Shown here: positions 33,816-46,925 of the stretch, in pieces
Position numbering within the stretch: position 1 is the stretch's first letter
Layout: every line of letters begins with the position of its first letter
From: Hyparrhenia diplandra
Lineage: Eukaryota > Streptophyta > Magnoliopsida > Poales > Poaceae
Direction: 5' to 3'
NCBI GenBank assembly: GCA_015847255.1
Contig: JADLZK010012213.1
Span: 1-64,000 of the forward strand
DNA length: 64,000 nt
Notes under the pieces: generated by a model
What the model was told of the DNA's origin: nothing
Databases searched by the model: none
Seen by the model: the letters and a program-made list of their open reading frames with translations, nothing else
Translations under genes and position numbers: made by a program

Positions 33816-34850
33816 CCTACAAATATTAAATAAAATTACAGGACTAAAACTACTTCTGCAGTCAAAATGAATTGCATCTCCCTGTTGTCCAATTCTAGGT
33901 TGACAAAATCAAACCAGGACAATATAAAAGCTTGAATAAAATATATGCTGGTAATGCCACATAAAAACGTCAGGTAGGTGCCTAACTGTTAAATATATAA
34001 TTTCATTTCCTATAGGATCACAAATATCAACCATCTTCATCAATACAGGCTACATTCCGCACCGAGACGCGTCCGGTGGTTTTATTTGGAGAATCAATTG
34101 ATTCCATTAACTCACATGTGATTGGTACCGTAAGAACTGATGGACGAAGGACCAGTTGAACGTGTGACGCAAAACAAATGCCAGCGCTAGGTTTGGATGT
34201 TGGATCGGAGCATTCCACATTCGTCCATTTTGCAAACCAAACATGCTGTTAATAATTCAAAAACGATAGTAGTTTTAGGAATTTATGACTAGAGAGAAGT
34301 ATCAAGGCTATATACAAACTTAGTGCACCAGAGAACTAATAACAAAATAAAAAAAAATAACACGAGTATAGACTATGGTGATAGGATGTGATTCACCATT
34401 TCCTTAGAAAATGACGTCGGGCAAATTTTTCATGAACCGATGATTTCTTGATTGCACAGGGTGTTTTCTCAGCAAAATTGGCATACAAGTGCAGAGAACA
34501 ACAAATGCTAATCTTCATGTCATTACAATTACAATTGAGCATTACACCTTGAAGCCATATCCCAACGTTCTTCAGGAGATTACCCCAGAATTTTTACTTA
34601 GAGGTGCAATATCAAATGGCATAGTGTTAAGCTTGACACAATTTGCCTACCTGCTGGAGGATGCAGATTGCAGCAGGACTTGAGTTTATGTCTTCTTTAA
34701 AAGCACATTTCCTCGGTGTTGGTTTTCCCTAACATTTCTGATAATCTAGCAAAAGATATATACATGCTCATATTCAACTGCTCCATATAAGACAGTGAAA
34801 TTAATCAAACATTCTAATGTAGCAATGGCAAATATCTATAGGTAGCATAC

Positions 34851-35235
34851 TTGAGCATATAAAGATGCTATGTACCATATAGGCAAGAAAATATACTGCA
34901 TGCATCATATCCATCAATGGTGAGCTGTAAAATAAAATAGAATTTGGAAAATACTACACAGTAAGACTGAATGACAAGCACACATAACTGTTACTAAGAT
35001 CACGAGACTTCTTTACCAGGATTGTATCTCCATATGTACGACACATTGCTTGAGCATATAAAGATGCTATGTACCATATAGACAAGAAAATGTACTGCAT
35101 GCATCATATCCATCAATGGTGAGCAGTGAATAAGAAAATACTACACAGTAAGACTGAATGATAAGCACACATAACTGTTACTAAGATCATGAGACTTCCT
35201 TACCAGGATTGTATCTCCGTATGTACGACACATTT
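34851..35235. repeat. 199-bp tandem duplication
   Basis: TTGAGCATATAAAGATGC starts at 34851 and again at 35050. Both copies continue through GCATGCATCATATCCATCAA and TACCAGGATTGTATCTCC. The copies differ by a small deletion (GTAAAATAAAATAGAATTTG region missing in copy 2) and a few substitutions. Confidence 0.88.
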
Positions 35236-35846
35236 TTCAAGTATAAACTCTGTTTACAAAAGAATGGGCATTTTCGGAAGAACCACCATACATGAATGCA
35301 ACTTCTGCTTCCAACATTATAAAATCCACCGCAACACACTGTTCTGCTGCATCCTGATGACAATACAAACTGTGATCCCTATCATTTTGTAAAAAAGATC
35401 TTCAAATTAAAAAAAAAACAAGAAAGCATAAGTAAGTTGAAATGATGTACAAGTAAAATGGTTGAAATGATCTACAAGTAAAATGACAATTCTTAGTAGA
35501 CGAGCAATGAGCAATACTGAAGTATGGTTTGTACTACTCTATAGATGCCATTTTAAATAAAAACCAACTACTGATGCATACTGGTCCTATCCTTATTCAG
35601 GGGCAGCCATTTCAGCTAAGCACTTAGATCCAGGAGTTCATTCCTAAATCTGTGCAAACCAAAAAAAAAAAACAGGATCATTCAAGTGCATAATTAAAAA
35701 AATAGACCAGATCACCCATGTCTAAATAGTTGATAGAAATGAGTAGTTGGGTAAGGCTCTATCTCTCCAAATGATCTACGCACCAAAAGCGGGCCAACCA
35801 GCGTGGCCACGTCGCCGGCTGTTCACGGCCCTCCGATCGGCGGATG

Positions 35847-38800
35847 TGTAACACCCGTGTTTTTGCATCATTTTAAAAATCACTAAAAATTTGAACTTTT
35901 CGAATTACAACTAAAACTTGATTTATTTTCCGCTAAACCAAAACCCTGTTTTGAAAACCCCTGCATCGAAACCCTCACCATCTAGAGATAGGGAACCTTG
36001 CTTGATTGCTTGTTGAACCTTATGGTCGCAAAGGATGCAAGGTAAGTACTAGATTGTAATTATGGAAGCATGCATGAGAATCGAATTACTTAATTATTTC
36101 GGGAACAATAATACCGAGACACACGTGTACTAAAAATATATAGGTGAATATTTTTATGAGCACAACAAATAATTCTCCTCGACCTTAAAGTCGTAGGAAT
36201 AAAAAGTGTGCTTGTGAAAATATCTATAGAATATAAGTCACGCATGAAATGATAGGGCGGGAAACGTGTGTGCACATATATTTATACTTAAACAAGTACA
36301 ATTGAATAGATATTCCTACAAATAAAAGTCATGGGAATGTCTATGAGTACTTGTGCAAATATTTACAATTACACACGTGAAATAATAAGGGAATGGAGTA
36401 AAGAAAAGAGAAAGAAAGAAAGGAGAAAAATGAGAAAGGAAAGAAAAATGGAAATTCAGCATCGGGCTCATTTCCTTCCCTTCCTCCAACCCGGCCCAGC
36501 ACCGGCCCTTCTCTCCTTTTCCTTCTTTCCCGCACTCGTGAGCAGGCCGGCCCAGAAGCACGAACCCAGGCTCAGAGGACGCGAGCCCAGCCCACCTCCT
36601 CATCACTCCCGCGCCGACAGGTGGGACCGGGGCGTCAGCTCCATCCCCTACCTCCCACCGCGTCGCGACGCGCCGTGTCCGGCATCGGGACCCGCCTCCC
36701 CGGGAGCGTGGACGGACGCACAGTGGGCGCACTGACTGCCCCATCGAGACGTCCCGTCGCCAGCTGCCGCCTCGCACCGATGACGAGAGGAACAGGACAG
36801 GAGACTCGACCTCCTTGTGCCCCAACGCGCCACGACGACCGGGCGCCATTCGAGCTGAGCAGTGGCGAAGAAGGGGGCACAACAACCCCACTACCCGTCG
36901 CGGCCGGCTACTCGGATGGATCCACGCACACAGGGATCGCGTTCAACGCGCACAGCACGCGACTGACGGCCACACCGCCATGGCAGACGACCATCGTTGC
37001 TGTGGACGACGTGACCCGACGCGCCAGGGCGAGCCAGTGCACGAGGAACACGCGGTCGTGAGCGAGCGCCAGCACGAAGCTCGCTGCGCTCCAGCTGGAG
37101 GTCCGCGCGCACCGGAATCTTTGCCGGAAAGGATCGCGTCCACGGAAAATGTCTCCCCGGCGAGCTTGCCATGACCGCGCCTATAAATAGCCATCACCGG
37201 ACCCCAATCGAGCCCGCCTCTTCACTCAGAAGCTCCGCCCCGCTCGGGAACACGCGGTGCCCACCCATACTCCCCCTCTCTTCCTCCCTCCGCCGCGAAA
37301 TCGCGACTTCCCCCAATCCAAACTTTTCGCCGCCGTCGATGGGAACCGAGCAAGGCACGGCGTGCCGGGCAATGGAGCAGGTCCAGGGCGAGATTGACAG
37401 GTTAGTGTTGGTCCGCGGTGCATGAGCTCTCGATTTCCCACGCCGCGAGCAACGGAGCGGGAGCAACCAAACCCGGCCAGACTCCGGCGGTGCGCCGCCG
37501 CGTCGGGGGCCAACGGGGCGGAGAACCCCTGTTTCGGACGACGCCGTGACTCCCAGTCGGACGCCGTCACAAGCCGACGAATGGGAAGCCGCCACGTCGC
37601 CCTCCGTTTCCTCCCCGTCACGGACCGTTCGGGAAACTCCATGATACACGTGGCGCTGAGGTGGCAGCCACTGTGGCGTCCACTTGGACCCACGTGGCAC
37701 CCACGTGTAGGGAGACATTTCTGTGTACACCTAAGTAATTGCTATGTACCCTCGATGAGTGTACACAGGTTATCATAAGTACACCTTCCCATGTCAGAAA
37801 AATTCCCAGAAAATTTGTAAATTCATTATTTGATTTATAGAATTTTATCATGTAATTAGTTCTATTTTTGTTGCATGATAAAATTATATTATAATATTAC
37901 CCTAATGATTTAATTAGGGATTAATATTATAAAATCCGTATCTCATGCATCCGAGCTCCGTTTCGCGTGGAGCGACTTCCATAATTCATCTAAAATCTAG
38001 CTCTATGCATCTAACCCATTGCCACCATAATGTTCTATGTTTGTTTTATATGTCATAGTTCGAGCTAGGGTTTGTCGCCGGACGTAAAGAAGGATCGACG
38101 AACCGATTAGGAGTTTTCGAAGTGAAGCTAGAGACGTTCAACGCGTCGTGCCCGATTCGTAAGAACCTCCCAGTGCAAGTCCTTACCCCCTAATCATGAC
38201 TTTAATAATGTGATGATATAATATGATGATGATGATATAATAATCGGATTAGTAAATAGAGGTATGAGCGATAACGTAGCTAGGGAGTCAAATGGGATGG
38301 CGTAACTATCCGCGTTATCTACGCTCATACGTTGTATTCAAGAGAAACATAAGAATGCCTAATGAACCCTAACCAACAAAAGAGGTGAGTAGTGGTGGTA
38401 GAGCCTAAATACCACGTCGGGAATCGCCAGAGAGAGATACTCGCCTCCCTAAGGACCCGGTTCATAGACCTTCTACCTAGTATGATATTACGTCTGACCA
38501 CCGCACGCCGTTTATGGGCGGCTTGATTCACACCCGTTGGGTTGAGGTATAGTGGGATCCAAGGTGGCGGAGCGGGCAAGCGACCTATTAGGGAGCGGGC
38601 GTGGGGAGAGTGGCCCCATGGTCGGTTGGCGTGGATCTTTGAGTGATCTTCCACGTAAGGTGTTTGGGCGCTAAAGTGGCGCGGTGATAAGTGCACAAAT
38701 TTATGATTGAGGATTGGGATAGTGTTGGCCGGTATATGTTGGGTAATAAGGTATTACTGTAAAGCCGTGGGTGATTTGGTATCACCATATTGTCTAGGGT

Positions 38801-39584
38801 AGCACGTCATCGTAGGGTGGCGTGTTATCCTTCAACCCCTGAGAAGTCGTGGTGAAGATTATACCAATATACCTAGGGTAGCACCCAGCGGGTACGGATC
38901 TCGTTAGGCTGTCGGAGCCAATGACGTCTGGTGTAAGGCTGTGCCTATCGTGTGGGGAAATTTGTACACCTCGCGAGAGTTAATTGAATCTATTCGAATA
39001 GCCCGTCCTTGGAATGGGCAAGTGCTAGGCGAACATCTATGATTAGATATACACTTGAGAATGACCGACTGTGTTGCCATGACAAATGATGACATGAGAT
39101 AACCCGGGGAACTAGCGAGAGCGATTTTAGAGACTCGCTAGGGCCCAAACCCTTAATAATTACAACCCCTCGGTTGGGACTTAGCCGAAATACGTTTGTA
39201 CTCACCCTCTTTTTTTACGAGATATCGGCACATGTGAAGGTAAGATCGATGACGTAGTAGAGGACCGGCAGTATCATAGGAGTCGCAAGATGTTTGCTTA
39301 GGAGAAGGACGTTGAAGTCAGATTTCATCCGTGCACAAGTGCGGCCTGTGGAGTAAGGGGCGGTGTCATAGTTAATCCACTGCTTCTCGGTTGGCCGACT
39401 CGATATTGTAACCCGACTTGGTGACCCTCGGTCACCACTGAAGTCCCTTTCCATCCTATATTTTTTATAGCTCGGTTTACTATTATTTCTGTTTTACCAT
39501 TATACGTTACTAATAGACGTGTTTGTGGTGTGATCTTGGCGCAAACACGTGTGATTAACGACCCATTAAAAGTGGGGCGTGACA
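35847..39584 (+). repeat. 5' LTR of the LARD-like element
   Basis: 3,738 bp. It aligns along its length with the 3' LTR but lacks about 150 bp present there (48509-48660 in the 3' copy; the gap is near 37440). Many single-base and short indels separate the two copies. Its GC-rich middle (36470-37700) gives long chance frames on both strands; these are not genes. Confidence 0.93.
37181..37190 (+). promoter_or_regulatory. TATA box of the 5' LTR
   Basis: CTATAAATAG, in a GC-rich setting and in the same position in all three LTR copies (3' LTR 48260-48269; inverted solo LTR 42257-42268). It probably starts the element's RNA about 30 bases downstream. Confidence 0.7.
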
Positions 39585-39585
39585 G

Positions 39586-39600
39586 TGGTATCGAGCCGAG
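39586..39600 (+). other. Primer binding site
   Basis: TGGTATCGAGCC starts one base after the LTR end. It matches the initiator Met-tRNA 3' end complement (TGGTATCAGAGCC) with one missing A. Confidence 0.8.
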
Positions 39601-39694
39601 CTTGTCCATAGGATGAAATTTGGGTTAACAGAAATTTTAACTCCACATAAGGATAACTACTTTTAAACTTGTTGCTACGAGTACGCCTTACTAT

Positions 39695-42600
39695 TGTCAC
39701 GCCCCACTTTTAATGGGACTTTTAATCTCGCGTATTGGCGCCAGGATCACGCTACCAATACGTTACCGATTCACAGTAATGGAAATCAGTTATAGATGAA
39801 CTATTCCGAGCATATATTGACATAGGATAGATGTACTTACAGCGGTGTTGAAGACACCACTCTGGATTATATTGATCAGAGTAGCCAACTGTGAAGCAGT
39901 GGTTTATCTGTGATGGGTCTGCTAGAGTGCTAGACCGTCTGGGCACAACTCCATGTTCCACAGGCAACTTGAGCGCGGATGGAATTTCTGGGCTTCTACG
40001 TCTTTCTCCTAAGCAACGCCTTGTAAACTCCTACGTCGTTGGTCTCCTACTTCGACCGCAACTTTACCTTCGGATATGCCGATATCTGTAAAAACAGAGG
40101 GGTGAGTACAAAGGTACTCAGCAAGTCCAAACCAGGGGTGGTTTGGTATATTTAGGGTTTGGGCCCTAGCAGAGTCTCTAAAACTGCTCTCACTAGTTCC
40201 CGGGATTTTCTCATCTGGTCATCACCTTCACATCATCACAAACATTAGTTATTGCTAATCATAGATGTTCTTTCCTAGCATTCGCCCATTCCAAGGACGT
40301 GGCTATTCGAATAGATTCAATAAACTCTGCAGAGGTGTACAAATTTCCCCACACGATAGGCGTTGTCTACACCACAGCCAATGGTTCGACAGGCCCAACG
40401 AGATCCGTACCCGCTTGAGTGCTACTCTAGGTATATTGGTATAATCTTCACCACGACTTCTCAGGGGTTGGAAGGATAACACGCCACCCTACGATGACGT
40501 ACTACCCTAGACAATATGGTGATACCAAATCACCCGCGGCTTTACAGGTAATACCTTATTACCCAACCTATACCGGCCAACACTATCCCAATCCTCAATC
40601 ATAAATTTTGTGCACTTATCACTGCGCCATGCGCCCAAACACCTTACGTGGAAGATCACTCAAGATCCACACCAAGGACCATGGGGCCACTCTCCCCACG
40701 TCCGCTCCTAATAGGTTGCTTGCCCGCTCCGGCCACCTTGGATCCCAATTATACCTCAACCCAACGGGGTGTGAATCAAGCCGCCCCATAAACGGCGTGT
40801 GGCTGTACGAAATATCTTACTAGGTAGAAGGTCTACGAACCGGTCCTTAGGGAGGCGAGTATCTCTCCGCAGGAATCCCCTCACGGCAATTCCCGTAGTA
40901 ACCCATCTCACAATGAATCACTATCACCCACCTCTTTTGTTGGTTATTGTTCATTAAACGATCTTAGGTTATACTTATTTACAACGTATGAGCGTAGATA
41001 ACGTGGATGAGTACGTCATCCGACTTAGCTCCACAGCTACGTTATCAGGCTCATACCACTATATACTAATCACATTATCTTTGGTGATGCATCATATCTC
41101 ATCATATTATCATATTGAGGTCATGATTAGGGGGTAAGGACTTGCCACGGGAGGTTCTTACAAATCGGCACGGCGTCGAACGCTCCTAGCTCGCCGGACG
41201 GAAAGCTCCTAATCTGGTCGTCGAATCTACTAATGATCGGGCGATAAACCTAGCTTGAACTATGACACATAAAACAAACATAGAACATTATGGTGGCAAT
41301 GGGTTAGATGCATAGAGCTAGATTTTAGATGAATTATGGAAGTCGTTTCACGCGAAACGGAGTTCGGATGCATGAGATATGGATTTTATAATATTAACCC
41401 CTAATTAAATCATTAGGTAATATTATAATATAATTTTATCATGTAATAATATTGGAACTAATTACATGATAAAATTCTATAAATCAAATAATGAATTTAC
41501 AAATTTTTGGGAATTTTTCTGACACGGGAAGGTCTATTTATAAACATCGTGTACAAATACCGGGTAGTCAGAAGCAATTTACAAGGTGTACACAGCAAAG
41601 CCTCCATACACGTGGGTGCCACGTGGGTCCACGTGGGACGCCACGGTGGCTGCCACGTAGGCGCCACGCCGCATTACACTGTTGCGACGGCGGTGTTGAC
41701 GGTGGAGGATGGAGCGACGGCGTGGCGGCTTTGTTGGTGGACGCCTTGGCGGCGTCGCGTAACCGAATCCGGCGTTGCGGCCACCTCTGGTCCGCCGAGT
41801 CCGCGCGGCGGGCGGCGCTCGCCGGAAGGTCGCCGGAGTGGCCTGTCTTGGCCTCGAACCTCGCCGCGTGGAGCCCGTTAGGTCCCCCTCGCCGTCCGTA
41901 TGTGGTGGTGCGGGTTAGGGTGACCGGGTGGGGACGCCTCCCACGGCGGCGGCGTGTCCGGCGGTGCTTGACGACGGTGGCGCTCGGGAATGCTTCTGCC
42001 CAATGCTACAGCAAGGAAAAAGGAGGGGAAACGAAAGAGGAGGAGTAGGGGATGTGTACCACGCGACCAATCGACCGACGACGACCGCAGCGGCGGAGCT
42101 CGGATTTTTCTCTCGGCGGCGCGGATTTCCGATTTGGGGAAATCCCGATTTCTCGGCGACGGAGGGAGGAGAGGAGGAGCTAGCACGAGCACCGCGTGTT
42201 CTAGGATGGAGCGGAGCTCGTCGTGTGAGGGGCGAGGTGAGTGAGGGTCGGCGAGGCCTATTTATAGGCGCGGCCATGGAGCCCCCGTCGGCGAGGTATT
42301 TCCCTCCACTCCCCGATATTCTCCGACATGGCTCCTTGTGCGCGTGGACCGGGAGCTAGTGCTCCATGAGCTGGGGCACGCTGTGCTTGCCTCGGGAGCG
42401 TGAGAAGTCGCCCGCCATGGCGGCGATTTTCGAGCTTCTGGCCTTGTGGTCTTGTGCTCGTTGACCGGAGCCGCCGTGCTCGAGGACATCGCAGGGCGCG
42501 TTGCGCGCGTGGCACTCCCGCCCAGCGTCGCTACGCCTGGCACCTCGTGTGGTCTTGTCACCGGCGGTGGCGGCGCGCTTGGCGAGGTCCCTCGGGAGCT

Positions 42601-43587
42601 ATGGGAGTTGGCGGCCGCCACCGTGCTTGTGATCGGCGGCACCGTGTGAAGTGACGGTTCAGCGCGATCGGCCCGACGACGGTCTTTGTGTGGTGGTCGC
42701 CTTCTTCCTTGGCTCGACGTGTCGGGCAGCGGGCGGGGCGCGGTCAGCCGTGGCGCGGTCGCCCGGCTCCAGAAGGAGACGGTGCGACGGCTCGGCCCCC
42801 ACGCGTCGGTGAGACCGGAAGAGGGAAGCCGAGCGGGCTCCGGGTTGTCCGGATCTTCGGGCCGGCCTGCTTGCGATGGTGGGAAGAGAAGAGAAGGAGG
42901 AGGTTTGGTGGGCTGGGCCGAAAGAAGGAGAAAGAGAGATTGAGCCCGAGAGCTCATTTCTAAATCCTTTCTCTTTTCTTTTTCTATTTCCTTTTCTTAT
43001 TCTCTATTCTTTCTCTCATTTCCTCTCCCACTATTTTATGTGTGTAAATATATTTGTTACATATTTATACAAGCTCTTATATTTATCCTCATGACTCTCA
43101 TTTCATGAAAATATTTATTGCACTTGTATAAATATGTAGATATATTTATGTGTGCACACATTTTCCCGTTCTCTCTTTATTCGCGTGTAACATATATATT
43201 TTATAAATATTTTCACAAGCACTTTTATATTCCCAGGACTACTATTGTCGAGAATATTTATTTATTGTGCTTATAAAAATATTTATATATATTTTTGGTT
43301 TGCACTTGTTGTCGGTATTTATTATTCCCAGAGATCAACTTGTAAATCATTTCTCATGCGATATAACTTCCATAAAGCCTAGCACTTACCTTGCATCATT
43401 GGCCATCATAAGGTTCACAAGCAACAAACAAGATTTCCTATTTCTAGATGATGGTGAGAGTTTGAATGCAGGGTTTTCGAAAACAGGGGTTTCGGTTTAG
43501 CGGGAAAATAAATCAAGTTTTAGTTGTAATTCGAAAAGTTCAAATTTTTAGTGAATTTTAAAATGATGCAAAAACACGGGTGTTACA
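39695..43587 (-). mobile_element. Inverted solo LTR of the same family, nested
   Basis: This 3,893-bp sequence is an LTR of the same family in reverse orientation: it starts TGTCACGCCCC (39695) and ends CGGGTGTTACA (43587). It is flanked by perfect 5-bp direct repeats ACTAT (39690-39694 and 43588-43592). It has no internal region. The simplest history is insertion of a complete element into the older one, then recombination between its two LTRs. Its GC-rich third is more diverged from the outer LTRs than they are from each other. Confidence 0.93.
42257..42268 (-). promoter_or_regulatory. TATA box of the inverted solo LTR
   Basis: CCTATTTATAGG on the plus strand, read as CCTATAAATAGG on the minus strand. 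Equivalent to the TATA boxes of the two outer LTRs. It points leftward, against the outer element. Confidence 0.6.
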
Positions 43588-43592
43588 ACTAT

Positions 43593-45246
43593 GATAGTTC
43601 ATAAGTTACGAAATCGATGCTAACATCGAAACTCTAGTAGCGATGGACTAGTAAGGATGATCTCAATCGGACTGCCAAACAAAAGGAAAGTTTCCACAAC
43701 TTCCCTCGGAGATGCTAAAGTGCCTAGGATATCTTGGCCTTCCTCGATATTAAAATCGATAGTTTCAAGAAGACCAAGTATCAAAGTACTTAATGAACTT
43801 GTATATCCCCAAAAGCTCCCAACGGGGAAGGATGCAAGTGCTAGCCGCCAGACAACTGGAAATGCCAAAGTCGTCCGAGTACCTAAATGGGTGCTGCGAT
43901 GTAAGGTGCAAGTCTAGCATCGAATAGAGCATGGTCCCGACAACGAAGTAGGTTTGAGTAGTAAAATCCTTTAAAGCTTGTCGTGCAAGCGATGTCTTAG
44001 CATTAGCAGCTATGCATTCGCTCGCAGATCGTAGATGTCTAGGCTTCGAGTGCCTTTAGTAGATGCAAAGTCGCACAATAATCATCATGACAGGTTGCTA
44101 CGCATGGTGCGACCATGTACCATCAATGAAACTGTCCTGTGATGAGAACTATTGTCGCGCTTGTTTGTTTAATATAATGTTCGATTTCTTTTTTCAATCC
44201 TAAAGGAAATTTCTCCATTATTACTACTCCTAGCGATAAATGGAAGGAAAAATTCCGATAGGATCGTGAACGAATCTTGAAAAATCCCCTTAGGTCACGA
44301 GTAATAAGACAAGTTTCCTTACAAACTTAGTTTGCCGTGACTAGCTTTTCATACGTTTCACACCGAGGTAAGTTTGTGTGTTTCTCTAGACACCCGTGTT
44401 ACTAGGAAACCCCAAAGTCCATCCCATCCAAAATGCTTGCTTTCCTCTAATTCTTAGTTAGGTAGACCCTATCGTACCTTGTGCTCTTCCCTCGGTCCTT
44501 TTCGGTCAAGTAGAATAGGAACTAACCTCTGAGGGGACGTAACGACAACCAGTAGACTCCACGACTGTAGCCGTTGAACCACACCAGTGTTCCTCCCTAC
44601 AGCCGTCACACGCCGTCGCCTCAGTATTACTGTGACCGACGACCATGCAACATTGCCGACATGCTGTCACCTCAATGCCGAAAGGCTGGCGTCTGCGGTT
44701 ACTTTGACCCCGAACCCACGACCATCGAAGCCATCAAGACGACATGCAACATTTCAAATGACAACCGAGTGCCCGGTAATGCAAGCGAAGCCGAAGACCA
44801 GCAACACAAGCGAGAGGATAATCGGTAAATGAGGACGGTCATCAAGCCCATAAAAGATAGTTATGCCCGAAAGCGAACCGATGCCCCAGAAGCATACAGA
44901 AATGCCGAAAAGCAGTAGGCCAACAATCGAGAAGACACACAGTTCCACTATAGAGAATCCACCGGCCAAAACCACACAGTCCCCATGACCACGCCACTGT
45001 CGCAAGGTCAATGAATACAGGAGGCTCACTCCCGTCCCTTCCACCATACACCACAACACCCCGGCCACAATACCGGTAGACTAAGCTTCTCCCGAAGCCA
45101 CCACCTTCGACCCACTATAAAGAGCACCACCATTGCTCTCACCACCAACCCACTCCGAACATTCCACTGCTAGCCTCCATCTTTCACCCCTGCCATCACA
45201 CTCTTTGCCATCCAACCACCAAGAATCACCACCAAACATCGCCAGA
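43593..45246 (+). other. Untranslated leader of the LARD-like element
   Basis: 1.65 kb between the nested solo LTR and the only reading-frame remnant. No credible ORF, gag or pol motif. Such a long leader may hold dimerisation and packaging signals, which cannot be read from the sequence by eye. Confidence 0.5.
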
Positions 45247-46146
45247 ATGGCCGGCAATTGGGTTAGCGACCGGTGCATCAACACCCCCTGGATTTCCCCA
45301 ACTTCTCTACCACACCGCCCAAAAACTTGGCATCCGTGAACTCCCCGAGTATGAGGGTAGCGAGTATGAAGAACGCGGCACCCATCGCTGCGAAGTCACC
45401 ATCTACATCGCCAAGAGCCAAGACTACCCCGCCCTCACCGACGATTGGAGTGTGACCACCATCGGTTTTCGCTTCCCCGACACCTACCAAGCCATCGCAC
45501 GCAAGGCACTCCACCGCCTGTGCCAGATCTACAGAGAGCCCATCGCCCGTACCCCCATGAGACACCTACCACCCGAAGGAAAGAACGACCCCGCCTGGAT
45601 TGCTCGCCTAGAGGACGTGCGAGGCCCACAAGGCAGCCCCGTCATCACGCTTTTGCTATCCTATCTGCTTGCTCTTGATGAGCGTTACGACCGCCAAGAC
45701 ACCACCATAAGAAGCTGATTCGTCGAGCCGAACGAGCGGAGAGCTACGTTCAACGACTCCCTCGCGAACACGCCCACGCCAAAGAGCAAGTCGCCACGGC
45801 ATCTCGCCGAGAGGCTACACTTTGCCGAGACCACGAAAGGCCATCCAAGAGCGACACGTCCGAGGGCGGGGACACAAACATCGCTATCCGGTCAAGACGC
45901 AGAAGACACGCCACGGCCTGGCGGCAGAACCCGCCCCCACCGATGGGATGTTCGTCAACCCCTTCCTCGGGGAGAAGAACGGACTCCACCAGGCCGCCAT
46001 CGAAGACCGACAACCGAAGCACCCCGCCACGGTCAAGCACCACCAAGAGAAGCGGCCCCCGGACAGCCGAAAGTACCGGACCCACGAAGCGAAGCGAAGC
46101 CACCATGACCGACGCCATAGAACCAGCACTCCCAAGGGAGGTGTAA
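45247..46146 (+). pseudogene. Broken ORF in the LARD interior, no recognised domain
   Basis: Coding-like sequence runs from ATG 45247 (MAGNWVSDRC) to the stop at 46144-46146 (ending LPREV), spread over three frames. The best-preserved part (frame of 45452) reads TIGFRFPDTYQAIARKALHR, ARTPMRHLPPEGKNDPAW and LLSYLLALDERYDRQD. Upstream in the same frame is LGIRELPEYEGSEYEERGTH. Downstream is a basic Ser/Thr/Pro-rich tail. Similar ORFs of unknown function are, to my recollection, frequent in grass retroelements. There is no gag zinc knuckle. At least two frameshifts make it non-functional. It is the only protein trace in the element. Confidence 0.6.
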
Positions 46147-46293
46147 CCGTAGAGTAGCATTACCTTTTCGCTCTACTGTTCTACTCCCCTTGAAATAATC
46201 AAGATCATTGTGCTTGATCCACGATCCATATGCAAGTGTCGACAAAAAAAAATCGACGAGCACCTAGACATAGAATGATAAGAAGAAAATTTT

Positions 46294-46306
46294 CTAAGTG
46301 GGGTAG
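46294..46306 (+). repeat. Polypurine-tract-like motif, copy 1 of 3
   Basis: CTAAGTGGGGTAG. Identical 13-mers occur at 46629-46641 and 46910-46922; only the last one borders the 3' LTR. Confidence 0.85.
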
Positions 46307-46628
46307 TACTATGTGCAAGAAAAGAAAAGAAAAAATACAAACGGGCGAAGGCAAGAAGAAGAAAGAACAAGATGGGCGAGAACAAGAAGAAATAGAAAAA
46401 AAAAATAGAAATGGGCTAAGATAAGAAAATGAAAGAGCAACAGAAAACTTAGGGTTTCCAAATAAGAAGTGGAATCCCAAGCTCACGATGACTGTGACCC
46501 GAGAAGAAGTTTAAACAATAAGATACACCGAGAAGACCGCGAAGGAACAAGCAAGGAGGCGGACACTAGGAGACACTAGAAGACCTCGAAAGACACCGAA
46601 GATCAAAGACACTAGGGGAATCAGTCCT

Positions 46629-46641
46629 CTAAGTGGGGTAG
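46629..46641 (+). repeat. Polypurine-tract-like motif, copy 2 of 3
   Basis: Second exact copy of CTAAGTGGGGTAG, 335 bp after the first and 281 bp before the third. Confidence 0.85.
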
Positions 46642-46910
46642 CCGCCAATGAAGACTCGAAGACTATGAAGATGAATACAAGACCAAGAAGATGGGGTAAA
46701 GGCAGTAGTAATCACCAACAGCAGAAGGCACGCCCTCCACAGTATCGTGTTGCCCTAGTAATAGAGTAGCACGATAATAGTAGAGGTTCGGAAAAAGACA
46801 ACCTTTGTAAGCAATGGAAAGTTTTCTCTCTCTATCTATCTCTATCCCTTTAGGCCTCAAATTAGGACCTTCTCTCTGTAGACTAGGAATCTCGGGGGAC
46901 GAGATTCATC

Positions 46911-46925
46911 TAAGTGGGGTAGATT
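46911..46925 (+). other. Polypurine tract before the 3' LTR
   Basis: TAAGTGGGGTAGATT directly precedes the LTR start TGTAACACC. It is the expected site of plus-strand DNA priming. Confidence 0.72.

Larger units (their letters stand above)
33452..35545 (-). mobile_element. Helitron-like element, minus strand
   Basis: Read on the minus strand, the end at 33452 gives CCGTAGCAACGTGCGGGCAC, then GTAC and CTAG followed by T: the GCAACG hairpin core and CTRR end of many plant Helitrons. The best 5' terminus is TCTATAGAGTAG at 35545, preceded by A, but this is weak. The interior has no Rep/helicase. It contains a hAT-type MITE and a 199-bp tandem duplication. The 3' end is credible; the extent is not certain. 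Confidence 0.42.

Noticed and set aside
36316..37778. Many 100-190-codon frames in the 5' LTR
   Set aside because: Same GC-rich LTR region; both strands are open and frames are not conserved among the three LTR copies.
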